A model generated the notes under the pieces. That model did not search any database. It was not told the DNA's origin and saw only the letters and a list, made by a program, of their open reading frames with translations. From positions 682,001 to 746,000 of the forward strand of contig AP025283.1 in assembly GCA_024347235.1 (NCBI GenBank): a stretch of 64,000 nt of DNA, in the 5' to 3' direction. The position numbers and the translations under genes were made by a program. Each line of letters opens with the position of its first letter. The stretch's first letter is position 1. Positions 9,189-20,425 of the stretch are shown here, in pieces. The stretch is from Aliamphritea spongicola (GTDB lineage Bacteria > Pseudomonadota > Gammaproteobacteria > Pseudomonadales > Balneatricaceae).

Positions 9189-11625
9189 ATGAGTATTGAT
9201 CTGTCGCAGTTTATTGCAACCTTCCTCGAAGAGAGTTACGAAGGTTTAGAAGTCATGGAATCTAGTCTGCTGGATATGGACTCTGCAGACGAAGAAACGA
9301 TCAATACTATCTTCCGTGCTGCCCATTCCATTAAAGGGGGCGCGGGTACCTTTGGGTTTAATGAAGTTGCGGACTTTACTCACCGTGTAGAAACCCTGCT
9401 TGATGAAATGCGCAGCGGCAAGCAGGCCGTTACCGGGCCTCTGGTTAATTTACTGCTTGAATCTGTCGACTGTATCAAGGCTTTGCTTGAGTCTGTGCAG
9501 GGAGGCGCTGATGCGGACCCGGACATGCTTGCCAGTGTCCAGAAAGGTCTCGAAATGGCTTTGGGGAGAGCTCAGAAGAAGCCCCGGCAGAGCCTCCGCT
9601 GGATGTCTTGGCTGAGATTGTTGAGGTGGCGGATCAGCCCTCAGGCTGGTTGATTGACTTTCAGCCGCACCGGGATTTATTGCAGCAGGGCCATGAGCCT
9701 GCGTTTATGTTTGAAGCGCTTGGAGACTTTGGCGACCTGAGTATTCAGCCTGACTGTACCGGGCTGCCCGCACTGGCAGAGTTAAATCCTGAATTGCTGC
9801 ATATTAACTGGCAGATTGAACTGACATCTGACTGCAGCGATGAGGATGTTAAAGAAATTTTTGAATGGGTTGAAGACGAATGTGACCTGAGTGTCAGCCC
9901 GTTATGTGTGACGCCGCCTGCCGGTTGGCGGATTGAGTTTATTCCCGGTGAAGATATTGTCCAGACAGGTAATGAGCCTTCACTGATGCTGGATACCCTC
10001 ACTGATCTTGGTGAGCTGACAGTTGAAGCGAACCTGAGCAACCTGCCCTCACTGGCTGATCTGAATCCCGAACTTATTTATCTTTCCTGGCAGCTGACAC
10101 TGGAGTCTGACTGCGATGAAGACGCCGTGCGGGAAATCTTCGAGTGGGTAGAAGATGATTGTGAGATCAATGTTTCAGCGTTGGCTGGTGCTGAGTCCAC
10201 AGCTCCGGTTACGGATACCCAGCCTGCTGCGGAGATAACTGAAACCGTGCCGGAGAGCGCGCCTGTCAGTGAGCCGGCTACACCGGTTCCAGCTGCCGCT
10301 TCTGAACCAGCTGCTAAAGTAACACCGGCTGCGGCAGATAAAACGCCAGCTGCCCGTAAGCCAAAAGCAACCGAAAGCAGTTCTATCCGGGTCGATACCG
10401 ACAAAATTGATGCACTGATAAACCGGGTTGGTGAGTTAGTGATTACCCAAGCGATGCTCGGACAGATAGGTCAGGAACTGATGGAGTCCACCGGGGCTGA
10501 CATCGAACGCCTGCAAAGTGGTCTGGAGCAACTGGAGCGAAACACCCGCGACCTGCAGGAAGATGTTATGCGGGTAAGGATGCTGCCGATCAGTTTTGTG
10601 TTTAACCGCTTCCCACGGCTGGTGCATGATGTCAGCGGTAAGCTGGGTAAGAAGGTGGATCTGGTTATCTCCGGTGAGCAGACAGAAATTGATAAAACCG
10701 TGATGGAGAAGATCGGTGACCCGTTGGTGCATCTGATCCGCAACTCTCTTGATCATGGTCTGGAAACGCCAGAAGAACGCCTGGCTGCCGGTAAGGATGA
10801 AACCGGTACCGTGCAGCTGAATGCTTATCATCAGGGTGGTGTTATTGTCATCGATATCATTGATGATGGCCGCGGTCTGAATACCGCCAGAATCCGCCAG
10901 AAAGCACTTGAAAACGGGCTGATCACAGAAGATCAGGTGATGACGGATCAGGAAATTGATGAGCTGATCTTTAAACCGGGTTTTTCCACCGCAGAAGAAG
11001 TCAGCGATCTCTCCGGCCGGGGTGTCGGCATGGACGTGGTGCGGCGGAATATTGAATCCCTGGGGGCAACGTCAGCGTCCGTTCTGATCCCGGGAACGGA
11101 GCAAAATTCAGCGTTAGCCTGCCACTGACTCTGGCTATCCTTGATGGCCAGCTGGTCAGAATTCATGACCAGACTTACATTTTACCGCTGGTATCGATCG
11201 TCGAAACGTTCCAGGCAGATAAAAAGTCCCTGAGCCCTATCGCCGGGGAAAATAAGCTGCTGCATTTCCGTGATGAGTATATCCCGCTGATTTCGATGCG
11301 TGCGCTGTTTAAGCTACCTCCGGAGCCTAAAGAAGAAGGTTTTGCCGGCAGTCTGATTGCAATTGTGGAAAATGGTGGCCAGAAAGTGGGGCTGGTGGTG
11401 GATGAGCTCTATGGACAGCAACAGGTCGTTATCAAAAGCCTTGAGGTGAATTTCAAACCGATAGAAGGATTTGCCGGTGCAACCATTCTTGGAGATGGCA
11501 GTGTCGCACTGATTCTGGATGTGACCGGGATTATTAAGCGTGGCCTGAGTGCTGAAGTGGCGCATTCTGCCAATACGCGTAATGGCGGTCTTCAGGCCGT
11601 GCCAGATCGGGAGAACGTTGCATGA
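9189..11625 (+). CDS. cheA: Chemotaxis histidine kinase CheA with two tandem middle domains (frameshifted)
   Basis: CheA phosphorylates CheY and CheB according to receptor state. Order of domains: HPt (FRAAHSIKGGAGTFG, His acceptor), two similar domains of about 90 residues each (starting SGWLIDFQPHRDLL and AGWRIEFIPGEDIV, both ending in EIFEWVED), an Ala/Pro-rich linker, dimerisation helix pair (DALINRVGELVITQ), ATPase (HLIRNSLDHGLE, DDGRGLN, GRGVGMDVV) and a CheW-like C-terminus. G bases are lost near 9566 and 11068; repaired length is about 812 residues. The tandem pair fills the place of the CheY/CheB-binding P2 domain. The stop overlaps the cheW start. Confidence 0.92.
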
Positions 11626-12130
11626 ACAGCCATGAACAACTAGGTGATGATCTTACCTACAGCGAAGATGGTCAGCAGTATCTGAGCTTCCTGCTGGAAG
11701 ATGAAGAGTACGGTATCGATATTCTGCGGGTTCAGGAGCTGCGTGGCTGGGCACCGGTAACCCCGATTCCGGAAATGCCGGATTATCTGCGCGGTGTTCT
11801 GAACCTGCGTGGTGCAATCATTCCGGTCATTGATCTGCGGTTACGCTTTGGTTTACCGGCCCTGAATACGGCCCGACCACCGTGGTGATTGTTATCAAGG
11901 TGCAAAGTGAAAAGGGCGAGCGGATTATGGGCATCATTGTTGATGCGGTCGCCGAGACATATTCGCTGGCAACGGATCAGATACAGGTATCCCCACAGAT
12001 CGGCGGGGTTATCAATTCCGAATTTATCACGGGGCTGGTGGCACATGATGACAAGATGATTGTGCTGATGGATATCGATCAGTTAATGAATTCAGGTGAG
12101 CTGGCGGTAGCTGCGCCAGTTGCCGGTTAG
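11622..12130 (+). CDS. cheW: Chemotaxis coupling protein CheW
   Basis: CheW links receptors to CheA in the signalling array. The start ATGA overlaps the cheA stop, indicating translational coupling. The conserved core is seen in [38 protein letters not shown] and [13 protein letters not shown] is missing from the run at 11859-11861, which splits the protein after FGLPA; restored it reads [20 protein letters not shown] text and gives about 169 residues. Nothing unusual in domain content. Confidence 0.92.
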
Positions 12131-12162
12131 ACGCGCAGTACAGGTTTGTAAAAGGAGAGAGC

Positions 12163-14538
12163 ATGAAGATTAATGAGCCGGTGACCGATCGGGAAGTGAA
12201 GCTCAAAGACGGTCAGGAGCTGGTTACTAAAACCAACCTTAAAGGCATCATTACCTATACCAACCCCGACTTTGTTGAGGTGAGTGGCTTCAGTGAAGAT
12301 GAACTGGTTGGTAAGAATCATAATCTGGTGCGCCATCCGGATATGCCGCAGGCCGCGTTCAAAGATCTTTGGGACACCCTGAAACTGGGCCGTCCGTGGA
12401 GTAAATTGGTTAAAAACCGCTGTAAGAGCGGTGATTTTTACTGGGTAAAAGCAAACGTAACGCCGGTATTTAAAAACGGTGACATTGTTGAATATATGTC
12501 GGTCCGGACCCGGCCGACTCAGGATGAAATTGACACTGCTGAGTCGCTGTATTCCACACTGCGCGGTAAAGATGCCAGCCTGCCCAGCCCGGAAAACATT
12601 AAGCCGGCAAACCTGAAAGGCAAGCTGAACCGTTACACCGTAGTTGGACTGGCCGCAGCGGTAATTGTTAATGCGGGGATTTATGCACTGGGACTGCCGG
12701 CAGAAGCGCTGATGGCCGGGCCTTTGCTGGCTTACCTGATCATGGCTTTTGGTTCAAAACGGGTATTGGATAAAGATGTCATTACCCCTGCTCAGGATGC
12801 GCAGCGTCACATGCGGGATGTTTCTGAGGGTAACTATCTTGAGCCGATTCCAATCGAAGAACCCGGTGAAGTCGGCGAGCTTAAGCGTAGCGTGAAAATG
12901 CTGGCGGTGAAGCTTGGTTTTGAAGTGAATGATGCCAGAGAGCAGGCTAAACGGGCTCAGCGGATTAAAGTGGCACTGGATAATGTTTCTTCCAATGTCA
13001 TGCTGGCCAATAATGAAGGTGAAATCATCTACTGTAACGATGCGGTTATTCAGATGATGAGTAACGCTGAAGCGGATATCCGCGAGCAACTGCCTGATTT
13101 TGATGCCCGTGCCCTGGTCGGCGCGAACTTCGATATTTTCCATGAGAATCCCGAACATCAGCGCCGCATGCTGGCAGCGTTGACATCCACGCATAACAGC
13201 CAGATCAAAGTGGCGTCCAGAACCTTTAACCTGATTGCCAATCCAGTGGTTGATGAGCAGAACAACCGGTTAGGGACTGTCGTTGAGTGGGCTGATGTGA
13301 CTGATCAGCTGAATGCTGAACAGCAGGTAGAAGAATTGATTCGTCAGGCATCACTGGGACAGCTGGATCAGCGGCTGGATGTTGATATCTACAGTGGCTT
13401 TATGAAGAACATCGCCGAAGGCGTTAACCAGATGCTGGATGCGGTGGTTGTCCCGGTACGTGATGTGAAAACTGTACTGGAAGCACTGGCGAAGGGCGAC
13501 CTGACACAGGAAATGAGCGGTGAGTATCACGGCGAGTTTGCGGAACTGAATAGTGCTTTGAACAGCTCCATCCGTAATCTTGAGCACATGGTGGGTGAGA
13601 TTCGCAGTGCCGGTGCCAGTATTAATACCGGTTCATCTGAGATCTCCAGCGGCAATACGACGCTTAGCCAGCGTACTGAAGCCCAGGCGGCGAGTCTGCA
13701 GGAAACTGCAGCCAGTATGGAGCAAATGACCAGCACGGTAAGGCAGAATGCAGACAATGCAGATGAAGCCCGCAAGTTGGCAGAAAATGCTCAGCTTCTG
13801 GCGGAAAAAGGCGGTGAGATTTCAGCCCGGGTTGTGACTTCCATGGGCGATATCAGTGCCAGCTCCAGCAAAATTGCAGAAATTATCAGTGTCATCGATG
13901 AGATAGCCTTCCAGACGAACCTGTTAGCGCTGAATGCTGCAGTTGAAGCAGCAAGGGCTGGCGAGCAAGGGCGTGGTTTTGCTGTCGTGGCTTCCGAGGT
14001 GCGTAATCTGGCCCAGCGCAGCGCCAGTGCGGCGAAAGAAATTAAAGAACTGATCAGCGACAGTGTTGAGAAAGTCGAGGAAGGTGGCGTATTCGTTGAT
14101 GAGTCCGGTAAAGCACTGGATGAAATCATGGGCGCTATTAAAAATGTTTCTGCCATTATCAGTGAGATTGCTTCGGCCAGCCGCGAACAGGCGATCGGCA
14201 TTGAAGAAGTGAACGTGGCTGTCACTCAGATGGATGAAGGCACTCAGCAGAATGCTGCGCTGGTGGAAGAAGTTGCCGCAGCGTCTTCATCTATGGAAGA
14301 GCAGGCAGAGCAGTTGCAGCGCTTGGTGAGCGCATTCAGGGTCAGTGATATGAACGCTGCCGTTCATAACAGTGTAGGTATGGAACGGGTGCGTTCACTG
14401 GTATCCGAGACACCGGTTGCCGCCAGCCCGGCAGTCCCCGCCGAAACAGTATTAAAACCGCGCCGGTCACCGCCGGCGGCAGTGATGAATGGGAAGAGTT
14501 CTGAGTTTATCGGTGTAACACAGGAAGGCGCGCTGTAA
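12163..14538 (+). CDS. Methyl-accepting chemotaxis protein, Aer-like with PAS domains
   Basis: An intact 791-residue receptor. The N-terminal PAS domain (about residues 20-120: [30 protein letters not shown]) is the Aer type that binds FAD in aerotaxis receptors. Two membrane helices follow (about 155-200), then HAMP, a second PAS-like domain (about 265-375), a second HAMP-like stretch ([13 protein letters not shown]) and the signalling hairpin with tip [18 protein letters not shown]. It has no large periplasmic domain, so it probably senses an intracellular redox or oxygen cue. The C-terminus (GVTQEGAL) lacks a NWETF-type tether. Redox sensing is inferred from the PAS type. Confidence 0.9.
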   Translation: MKINEPVTDREVKLKDGQELVTKTNLKGIITYTNPDFVEVSGFSEDELVGKNHNLVRHPDMPQAAFKDLWDTLKLGRPWSKLVKNRCKSGDFYWVKANVTPVFKNGDIVEYMSVRTRPTQDEIDTAESLYSTLRGKDASLPSPENIKPANLKGKLNRYTVVGLAAAVIVNAGIYALGLPAEALMAGPLLAYLIMAFGSKRVLDKDVITPAQDAQRHMRDVSEGNYLEPIPIEEPGEVGELKRSVKMLAVKLGFEVNDAREQAKRAQRIKVALDNVSSNVMLANNEGEIIYCNDAVIQMMSNAEADIREQLPDFDARALVGANFDIFHENPEHQRRMLAALTSTHNSQIKVASRTFNLIANPVVDEQNNRLGTVVEWADVTDQLNAEQQVEELIRQASLGQLDQRLDVDIYSGFMKNIAEGVNQMLDAVVVPVRDVKTVLEALAKGDLTQEMSGEYHGEFAELNSALNSSIRNLEHMVGEIRSAGASINTGSSEISSGNTTLSQRTEAQAASLQETAASMEQMTSTVRQNADNADEARKLAENAQLLAEKGGEISARVVTSMGDISASSSKIAEIISVIDEIAFQTNLLALNAAVEAARAGEQGRGFAVVASEVRNLAQRSASAAKEIKELISDSVEKVEEGGVFVDESGKALDEIMGAIKNVSAIISEIASASREQAIGIEEVNVAVTQMDEGTQQNAALVEEVAAASSSMEEQAEQLQRLVSAFRVSDMNAAVHNSVGMERVRSLVSETPVAASPAVPAETVLKPRRSPPAAVMNGKSSEFIGVTQEGAL

Positions 14539-14582
14539 TGGCGCGCATATTAAGCCAGGCACCCCAGTTTTGAGGTTAACGG

Positions 14583-15422
14583 ATGGCAACAACAACCGCC
14601 ACAGAGCGTGAATTTGTCTTTACCGACAAGCATTTCACGAAGGCTAAACAGGAACTGTATGATTATGCTGGCATTGCGCTGGCAGATCATAAACAGGACA
14701 TGGTGTATAACCGCCTGGTTCGGCGTTTGCGGGAGCTGGGGCTGGACAGTTTTGATGAATACTTCCGGTGTCTGGATAGCTCTCCCGCAGAATTCACTCA
14801 GTTCATTAATGCACTGACGACCAACCTCACCGCTTTTTTCCGGGAGCGGCATCATTTTGATTATGTGAAAAGTCAGATAGTACCGGCAATTAAAAACAGC
14901 CCCGGTGCCCGTTTGCGTATCTGGTCCGCTGGCTGTTCCCTTGGTGAAGAACCTTACAGTCTGGCGATCAGTCTGCTGGAGGCTGGTATTGATCCGTCCA
15001 GCTGTGATGTAAAAATTCTCGCCACTGATATTGATTCCAAAGTGCTGGCCAGTGCCAGAACCGGTGTATATGAGCAGAGCCGTGTTAAGTCGCTGCCGAA
15101 AGCAACTGTGCATAAATGGTTTCTGAAAGGGAAAAATCATAACGATGGTCGGGTAAAAGTACGTCCTGAATTGCAGAAGATGGTGGCGTTTAATCATCTC
15201 AACCTGATGGACGACTGGCCAATGAAAGGGCCGTTCGATTTTATTTTCTGCCGCAACGTAATGATTTATTTCGACCAGCAGACCCAGGCCCGGTTGTTGC
15301 AGCGAATGGCTGCGCTGTTAAAACCCCGTGGGCATTTATTTGTTGGGCATTCGGAAGCCCTTGCGCGTCATCAGAGTAATTTTGAACTGATGGGAAAGAC
15401 AATTTACAGGAAGGTAAACTGA
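14583..15422 (+). CDS. cheR: Chemotaxis protein methyltransferase CheR
   Basis: CheR methylates receptor glutamates using S-adenosylmethionine. This intact 279-residue protein has the N-terminal helical domain (YNRLVRRLRELGL), TNLTAFFRERHHF, the SAM-binding motif IWSAGCSLGEEPYS, then KILATDIDSKVL and FCRNVMIYFD. It lies 45 bases after the receptor gene, and its TGA stop overlaps the cheD ATG (TGATG), so the two are coupled in translation. Confidence 0.95.
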   Translation: MATTTATEREFVFTDKHFTKAKQELYDYAGIALADHKQDMVYNRLVRRLRELGLDSFDEYFRCLDSSPAEFTQFINALTTNLTAFFRERHHFDYVKSQIVPAIKNSPGARLRIWSAGCSLGEEPYSLAISLLEAGIDPSSCDVKILATDIDSKVLASARTGVYEQSRVKSLPKATVHKWFLKGKNHNDGRVKVRPELQKMVAFNHLNLMDDWPMKGPFDFIFCRNVMIYFDQQTQARLLQRMAALLKPRGHLFVGHSEALARHQSNFELMGKTIYRKVN

Positions 15423-16039
15423 TGCTTGCGACCAAACCACCTGCCCCCAAACCCATGCGAGGTTTTGAACACATGAGGGCATTCTGGGAGCCAAAATGGG
15501 AATGCTATGCCATTAAGGTGCAACCTGGCGCATTCTGTATCAGTAAGGAGAAGGTCGTACTGACAACAGTGCTCGGTTCCTGTATTTCTGCCTGTATCTA
15601 TGATCCGGAACTGAAAATCGGTGGTATGAACCACTTTATGTTACCCACTAGTAATGTGAAGGATGATGGCGGGCGTTCTATGCGCTATGGTTTGTTTGCC
15701 ATGGAACAGCTGATTAACGGGTTACTGCGGCTGGGCAGCCGCCGGGAAAGCTTGCAGGTAAAACTGACCGGTGGCGGTGACATGATGCAGGGTATAACCA
15801 GTATCGGTCAGCAAAACATCGACTTTATAAAAGATTATGTCGCTGCAGAAAAGCTACAGGTACTGGCAGCAGACTTCGGCGGTGATCAGGCCCGAAAAGT
15901 GGCGTATTTTCCCCAGGAAGGGCGGATGCTTGTTAACCGGATGGACCACCGGGATGACCAGCGTCTGATAGAAGAGGAACGTTCATACCGTCAGGATGTT
16001 GATTGTCATCTGGATGATTCCGACGTGGAACTGTTTTAA
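15422..16039 (+). CDS. cheD: Chemoreceptor glutamine deamidase CheD
   Basis: CheD deamidates receptor glutamines and can modulate receptor activity. The catalytic Cys is in VLTTVLGSCISACIYD (about residues 40-55), with the His in GGMNHFMLP and the Thr in KLTGGGDMM. It has 205 residues; the N-terminal 30 or so residues and the acidic C-terminal tail are longer than minimal CheD. The protein ends HLDDSDVELF, and the second receptor of this cluster ends in a very similar acidic ELF tail. It is coupled to cheR and precedes cheB by 15 bases. Confidence 0.92.
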   Translation: MLATKPPAPKPMRGFEHMRAFWEPKWECYAIKVQPGAFCISKEKVVLTTVLGSCISACIYDPELKIGGMNHFMLPTSNVKDDGGRSMRYGLFAMEQLINGLLRLGSRRESLQVKLTGGGDMMQGITSIGQQNIDFIKDYVAAEKLQVLAADFGGDQARKVAYFPQEGRMLVNRMDHRDDQRLIEEERSYRQDVDCHLDDSDVELF

Positions 16040-16054
16040 TAAGGAAAGTTATTT

Positions 16055-17113
16055 ATGACAAAAACCAGAGTACTGATTGTTGATGATTCGGCGGTAGTAC
16101 GCAGTGTCATTAATGAGATGTTGTCTGCTGATGCTGATATCGAAGTCGTCGGTGAAGCTGTTGATCCCTATGATGCCCGGGACAAGATTAAACAGTTACG
16201 CCCGGATGTACTGACTCTGGATGTGGAAATGCCAAAAATGGACGGCATTACCTTTCTGCGCAATCTGATGAAGCTCAACCCCATGCCGGTGGTGATGTTA
16301 TCCACACTGACCCAGGAAGGGGCGGATGTGACGCTGCAGGCACTTGAACTGGGAGCCGTTGATTTTATCGGCAAGCCAGTAGCAACCAGCCTGGACAGCC
16401 ATCTGGAAAACTTCCAGACTGACCTGATTAATAAAGTGAAAGCCGCAGCCGGTGCCAGCCAGAAACTGCGTTTTCGCCGTAGCCGGCCTGAGCCTGCAGA
16501 GCGGGTCGCCGCGCCGGCACTGGTTAGCAGGGACCGAGCCCGTGAGCAGCAAAGGGTCATTGCGATTGGTTCTTCAACCGGCGGGACGGAAGCCTTGCGT
16601 GATCTGCTGAACAAGTTACCGACCAATATGCCGCCGATCGTAATTGCACAGCACATTCCTGCCAGTTTCAGTGAACGCTTTGCCAACCGCCTGAATACAG
16701 TTTGTGACCTGACGGTTAAAGAGGCAAAGGATGGCGATGTACTGGAAACAGGGCATGTCTACATCGCCCCGGATCACAGCATTTAATGGTGAAAAACACG
16801 GTCTGAAAATGGTTTGCCGGCTGGAAGATAGCGACCCGGTGAACCGTCATAAACCCTCCGTTGAAGTGTTATTTAATTCACTGCTCGACATGCAGGCGCC
16901 TCATGTGACGGCGCTGATGTTAACCGGTATGGGGAAGACGGTGCCATGGCAATGAAGCGGCTGGCGGATGCCGGTGCGCATACCATTGCTCAGGATGAAG
17001 CTTCCAGTCTGGTGTGGGGTATGCCGGGCGCAGCAGTTAAGTATGGCGCAGCCAGGGAAGTGGTTGCGCTGCCAAAAATAGCTGGACGGTTAATGCAACA
17101 CCTTAACCGCTAG
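16055..17113 (+). CDS. cheB: Protein-glutamate methylesterase/deamidase CheB (frameshifted)
   Basis: CheB removes receptor methyl groups and is activated by CheA. An N-terminal receiver domain (VDDSAVVRSV, phospho-Asp in TLDVEMPKMDG, KPVA) is joined by a linker to the esterase domain, whose active site shows GSSTGGTEAL (Ser), AQHIPASFS (His) and, after repair, GMGEDGA (Asp). There are two reading breaks: one at the T run near 16783, the other a G lost near 16932. Repaired length is about 353 residues. It follows cheD and completes the adaptation set R-D-B. Confidence 0.92.
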
Positions 17114-17133
17114 CGAAAGTGAGGTACTTTGTT

Positions 17134-18325
17134 ATGTGGCAAAAAAACCCTGGCGGGGCTGGTAATAGGCGGTGCGCTGTTACTGGCGATGGCTCAGTTG
17201 TTGCCCGTGCCGCAAATAATTGTCTGGATTGCGATTGCTGCTGTGTTGGCTGGCGGCATTGGGCTGGTACGAGAGCCGAAGGTGGAACGGCCGGCTAAGT
17301 CAGAGGTTCAGGCCGTTGCGCCTGAGCATGTGGACGGAGAACTGCAGCATGCTATGGAAGAGTTGTCACAGACGCTGACCCATGAAGCACTGATTGTGAA
17401 TCAGGAAATTGCCCGTGTTGATGCGCTGATTAAGGAAGCGGTTGTACTGATGTCCGACAGCTTCCACAGTTTGCATGGTTTAACCAGCCAGCAGTCAGAG
17501 CTCACTGCACAGATCATTACCCGTACCGAGGAAGAAGAAAGTCACGGGAGTTCTGAAGAATTTAATATTCAGATGTTTATAAATGAAACCGGCTCGATAC
17601 TTGATCAGTTTGTACAGGTGATGGTGAATGTCAGTAAGAACAGTCTAGAAACCGTACATTACATTGATGATATGGTGGAAAAGCTCGATGGTATTTTCAG
17701 CCTGATAGAAAATGTTGAGGGGCTGGCCAGTCAGACGAACCTGCTGGCGCTTAATGCCAGTATTGAAGCGGCACGCGCCGGAGAGGCTGGCCGTGGCTTT
17801 GCGGTGGTCGCTGATGAAGTGCGAACCCTTTCGGTTAACTCCGGTGATCTGAATAACAAAATCCGTGAAGAAATGGCTTCAGCCCGGGCAACCATTGAAA
17901 CTCTGCGCAGTACGGTATCCGGGATGGCCGCGACGGATCTGAGCGATACCATCGGAACCAAGGAGAAAATGACTGAAATGCTGGCATTTATGGCCAGTAA
18001 CGGCGAGTTTATGAACAGCAAGGTCACTGAGATATCTCAGCTCAGCATGCAGATCGACTCCACTGTGGATAACGCCGTACGGTCTTTGCAGTTTGAGGAC
18101 ATTGCTTCTCAGGCTCTGAACTCAATGGAGCATAATGTTAATTCACTGAATGAAATTGCTACGCTGGTGGACGATATGACCACCGCAGAAGGTAATCTTG
18201 ATACAGCAGCTACTTTGCGTTGTCAGCATCGCTGTGAGGAACTGAGGGTCACTGCTCAGACCCGGAATGAGGCCCGTACAGTGGCACAGAATGATATGGA
18301 TGAAGGCGAAATCGAGCTGTTCTGA
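17134..18325 (+). CDS. Methyl-accepting chemotaxis protein without sensor domain, acidic ELF tail
   Basis: A receptor of about 397 residues with two adjoining membrane helices at the N-terminus (about residues 5-45) and almost no periplasmic loop. The hairpin tip [21 protein letters not shown] and [14 protein letters not shown] mark the signalling domain. The natural start is ATG 17134 behind GTGAGG; an indel in the A run at 17141-17147 shifts the frame right after MWQK. The C-terminus is [11 protein letters not shown], closely like the tail of CheD. Having no ligand-binding domain, it may take its input from another protein of the cluster or the membrane; that is inference. Confidence 0.85.
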
Positions 18326-18394
18326 AACAGACAGCACGGTGATTGCCGATTGTTTCATCACCTGGAATTGAACAATTAATACCTGAGGTATTCG

Positions 18395-18703
18395 ATGTCC
18401 GTAACTGCAAAAACCTCCGATGATAAGAAAACCGTCGATATCTGCGTGGCTGAGCAGTTTGATTATTCAGCACATCAGTCTTTCCGTGAAGCTTACCGCT
18501 TTGTGGATCAGCCGGGCGCAATGTTTCGGGTGGATCTTTCCAAAGCAACCTATATGGACAGCTCCGCGCTGGGGATGATTCTTCTGCTTAAGGAACATGC
18601 AGACAGCCTGTCCGGTAAAGTGGTGCTGGCCAAGCCTAACCCGGCGGTTCACAAAATTCTTTCCATTGCTAAATTCGATCAGTTTGTAACGATAGAAGCA
18701 TAA
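18395..18703 (+). CDS. STAS-domain anti-sigma factor antagonist, HsbA-like
   Basis: A 102-residue STAS protein. The phospho-acceptor loop reads DLSKATYMDSSALGMILLL, with the Ser-Ser pair at the expected site. It lies two bases before a receiver-PP2C-ATPase gene. That pair has the layout of HsbA and HsbR in Pseudomonas aeruginosa, where phosphorylation of the STAS protein decides which partner it binds (an anti-sigma factor or a diguanylate cyclase). The similarity in architecture is seen; the same targets here are not shown. Confidence 0.82.
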   Translation: MSVTAKTSDDKKTVDICVAEQFDYSAHQSFREAYRFVDQPGAMFRVDLSKATYMDSSALGMILLLKEHADSLSGKVVLAKPNPAVHKILSIAKFDQFVTIEA

Positions 18704-18705
18704 AT

Positions 18706-20418
18706 ATGACAGTTGCGGAAAAGCTGCAGACCAATCTCGATCTCGTACTGATTGCAGATGACATGACTCTGAACCAGCGGTTGCTGGAGAAGATGGTCGT
18801 CAATATGGGCCTGGTTGCTGAGTTTGCATCAGACGGTTTTGAGGCAGTTGAGAAATATCTGGCGCTTAAGCCTTCTCTGATTCTCATGGATGTGAATATG
18901 CCGGGAATGGGAGGAATAGAAGCTGCAAGACAGATAAAGCATCTGGCAGCAGATAATTTTATACCGATCATTTTTGTATCCGGTGCTGAAGGTCAGGACA
19001 TTATCCGCAATGCAATTGATGCCGGCGGGGATGACTTTATCCAGCGGCCTTTTCCGTTCGAGCTGCTGGAAGGGAAAATTGTCGCCTTACGCCGGATTTC
19101 TGAATTGTATCAGCAGGTTACCGAACTAAATCAGATTCGCCAGAGTGAAGTTGAAGTGGCTGAACAATTGTTCAGCGGCGCTATCGAGTCGTCTAATGTG
19201 GGTTTGGAAACGATCCGGATGCATAAACAGCCGGCGACTACTTTTAGCGGTGATGTGCAGCTAACTGCTTATCGTCCCAACGGTGATCTGAATATTCTGC
19301 TGGGGGATTTTACCGGCCACGGTTTGACATCGACGCTGGGAGCGTTACCACTGGCGGAAACCTTCCGGGCGATGACCGCTAAGGGGTATGCCGCAGAAGA
19401 AGTGATCGCGCAAATTAATGCTAAGTTATACCGTTTATTACCGACCGGTTTATTTCTCGCGGTGGCCGTCGTCACGCTGGAAGTCGATGGTACGGCGAGG
19501 ATCTGGAACGGTGGTTTACCGGATGTCATGGTCTTCAGCCAGGGGAACTGGTACAGCGGATAAGCTCCAGCCATCCGCCGCTGGGTATTTTACCCCAGGT
19601 AAATGAGCTGAATTTTGAGATCAGCAACATTAAGCCGGAAGATCATATTTTAATGATCAGTGACGGGGTGCTTGAAGCAGAAAATGCTGAGGGGATATGT
19701 TTGGTGAGGCCAGAATGTTTGCCGCGATAACTGACCCTCAGTACCGTCATAAATACTCTCTGGTCGACAGTATTCTGACCAGCCTGCAGCATTTTGTCCG
19801 TGATTTCCCGCAACGGGATGACATCTCCTGATTGATATTCCTGGTAACTCTGTTCAGTCAGAACGCAGTTTTACCGCGACCTCACAGTTAGACTCAGACG
19901 GAGAGGATAACGATAATCTGGATGTCTGGGACTGGGGACTGGAACTGCAGGGGCGCAGTCTGGCACGGATTGATCCTGTTGCCCAGGCACTTAGCCGGTT
20001 GCAGGAATCAGAAGGTGAGGGCGAGCACTGGCATACGGTATTCAGTATTCTGACAGAACTGTATGTGAATGCGCTTGATCACGGTGTCCTTAAACTGGAA
20101 TCCAGCTTGAAAGACTCCCCGGAAGGGTTTGCACGTTACTTCAGTGAACGGGAACAACGCCTGGAAACCCTCAGTTGGGGCTCCGTCTCGGTGCATGTTC
20201 AGCATGCGCGGCTGGCTGCCGGCGGCAGGGTCTTTATCCGGATTGAAGACAGCGGTGATGGCTTCGATTACGAATCCTGGCTGAGTAAAGAAAACACCTT
20301 CAATATAGGCATGTTAAGCGGCCGGGGAATTGAGCTGGTATCCGGGTTGTGTGAAAGTGTTGAATACAGCAACCATGGTGCAACCGTTGAGGTTGTATAT
20401 GTCTACAGCAATAACTGA
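18706..20418 (+). CDS. Receiver-PP2C phosphatase-HATPase regulator, HsbR-like (frameshifted)
   Basis: Domains in order: receiver (ADDMTLNQRLLEK, phospho-Asp in LILMDVNMPGMGG), a short helical linker, a PP2C/SpoIIE-type phosphatase (FSGDVQLTAYRPNG, LLGDFTGHGLTST with the metal-binding Asp, then ISDGVLEA), and a C-terminal GHKL ATPase of the anti-sigma kinase kind (ILTELYVNALDHGV, IEDSGDGFDYE, SGRGIELVSGL). Such a protein can both phosphorylate and dephosphorylate a STAS partner, here its neighbour at 18395. Three single-base losses (G near 19548, G near 19693, C near 19832) split it. Repaired length is about 571 residues. Confidence 0.85.
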
Positions 20419-20425
20419 GCCGTGA

